Shown in pieces: positions 63,264 to 64,000 of a stretch of 64,000 nt of DNA. Source of the stretch: Fratercula arctica (lineage: Eukaryota; Chordata; Aves; Charadriiformes; Alcidae). The stretch covers positions 147,466,447-147,530,446 of the forward strand of contig CANTUZ010000001.1 of the NCBI GenBank assembly GCA_947846985.1, written 5' to 3'. A program made the translations under genes and the position numbers. The notes beneath the pieces were generated by a model. The model made no database searches. It had not been told where the DNA came from and saw nothing but the letters and a program-made list of their open reading frames with translations. The stretch's first letter is position 1. Each line of letters opens with the position of its first letter.

Positions 63264-64000
63264 CAAGTGAAGTATGAATGCAGGTATGCTTATCAAACTT
63301 GCCATCACCGTCACGGACACCCAGCCACAGTCCTAATTAGTGCATTGAGGAAGGTCTAACACCTTTCCAGAATTTTAAACAGAAGTAGTCTCTGTTCCTC
63401 AAAAAGGGAAAAGGTCAATTGTTGACTCTGCCATAAAAGCTTAAGGGAAAGACTTGAACTTAACAAAAAGTGTTGCACTGTTTCTATTTTACATAAGAAA
63501 TAATTTGGCCTATCTATCTAGATTGCGATATGTACCGACACAAAGAGATTTAAACTCAGCAGTTCATCATTAGCTGCTGCCAATTAAAAACAAAACACCC
63601 CCACCCCATAATACAGCAAAATAATTACTGTTAATAATAGTCTAAAATAATCATTCAAACAAAAGACATGACCTAGTAATGTCTACAGGGAGATCTACAA
63701 TGAAAAATTAATTTTTAATCCAATCAGCCTACACTTTGGCCAAAAAAAATTAATCACACAAACTGTTGAGGGTATCTTAGATACTTGCCACTGCTTACAC
63801 AACAAAAATGAACAAGCTATTACTATTTTAATCTTCTAACATAGTTCTACAAAATTCTCAGGAATATGTAGTTTGTATCCTGTTCGTAACTAAGCACCAT
63901 GCGTAAGTTAAGATGGTGCAATGAAGTACAATGAAGGACTTTTTTTTTTTTGAAGGGATGGATTCTTCAAAGAGTAAATTTTTGCAAACTGATGAGGAAG
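63264..64000. other. Terminal segment, no gene
   Basis: AT-rich sequence with a T12 run near 63939. No exon or recognisable element was seen. Confidence 0.6.

Overview
The window is nuclear DNA from a bird, or a very bird-like sauropsid. It is AT-rich, intron-dominated and has no operons. It carries CR1 LINE 3' ends in both orientations, a solo LTR of a familiar avian endogenous-retrovirus type, and very old amniote repeats (MIR, L2-like tails).

The only protein-coding gene I can support is the 5' part of CACNA1C, the pore-forming alpha-1C subunit of the L-type calcium channel Cav1.2, on the minus strand. Three coding exons are present. The first exon (the '1b' type beginning MVNEN) is at 56599-56647, exon 2 (cytoplasmic N-terminus with the NSCaTE calmodulin-binding motif) is at 28929-29250, and exon 3 (transmembrane segment IS1) is at 27080-27185. 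They join in frame to give residues 1-159. Transcription runs from high to low coordinates.

Layout: 1-27079 is the start of intron 3, with no exon 4 seen. 27186-28928 is intron 2, a minor-spliceosome (U12-type) intron with an ATATCCTTT donor and a TTCCTTAAC branch site; the reading frame forces an unusual AT-AG pair of ends. 29251-56598 is intron 1 (27.3 kb). 55355-57600 is a patchy CpG-rich area around exon 1b that is very probably its promoter and 5' UTR; it holds a perfect TGACGTCA element, GC-boxes, a 22-base A run and several short upstream ORFs. 57600-64000 lies upstream of exon 1b and holds a MIR copy, a fairly intact CR1 3' end and a solo LTR. The alternative cardiac first exon (1a) was not found, so this upstream part is probably either intergenic or intron between exons 1a and 1b.

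I see no second gene, no tRNA or rRNA, no CRISPR array and no new multi-gene system. The points most worth checking are the AT-AG U12 intron, the T28 polypyrimidine tract at exon 2, the upstream ORFs of exon 1b and two candidate regulatory segments flanking exon 1b.
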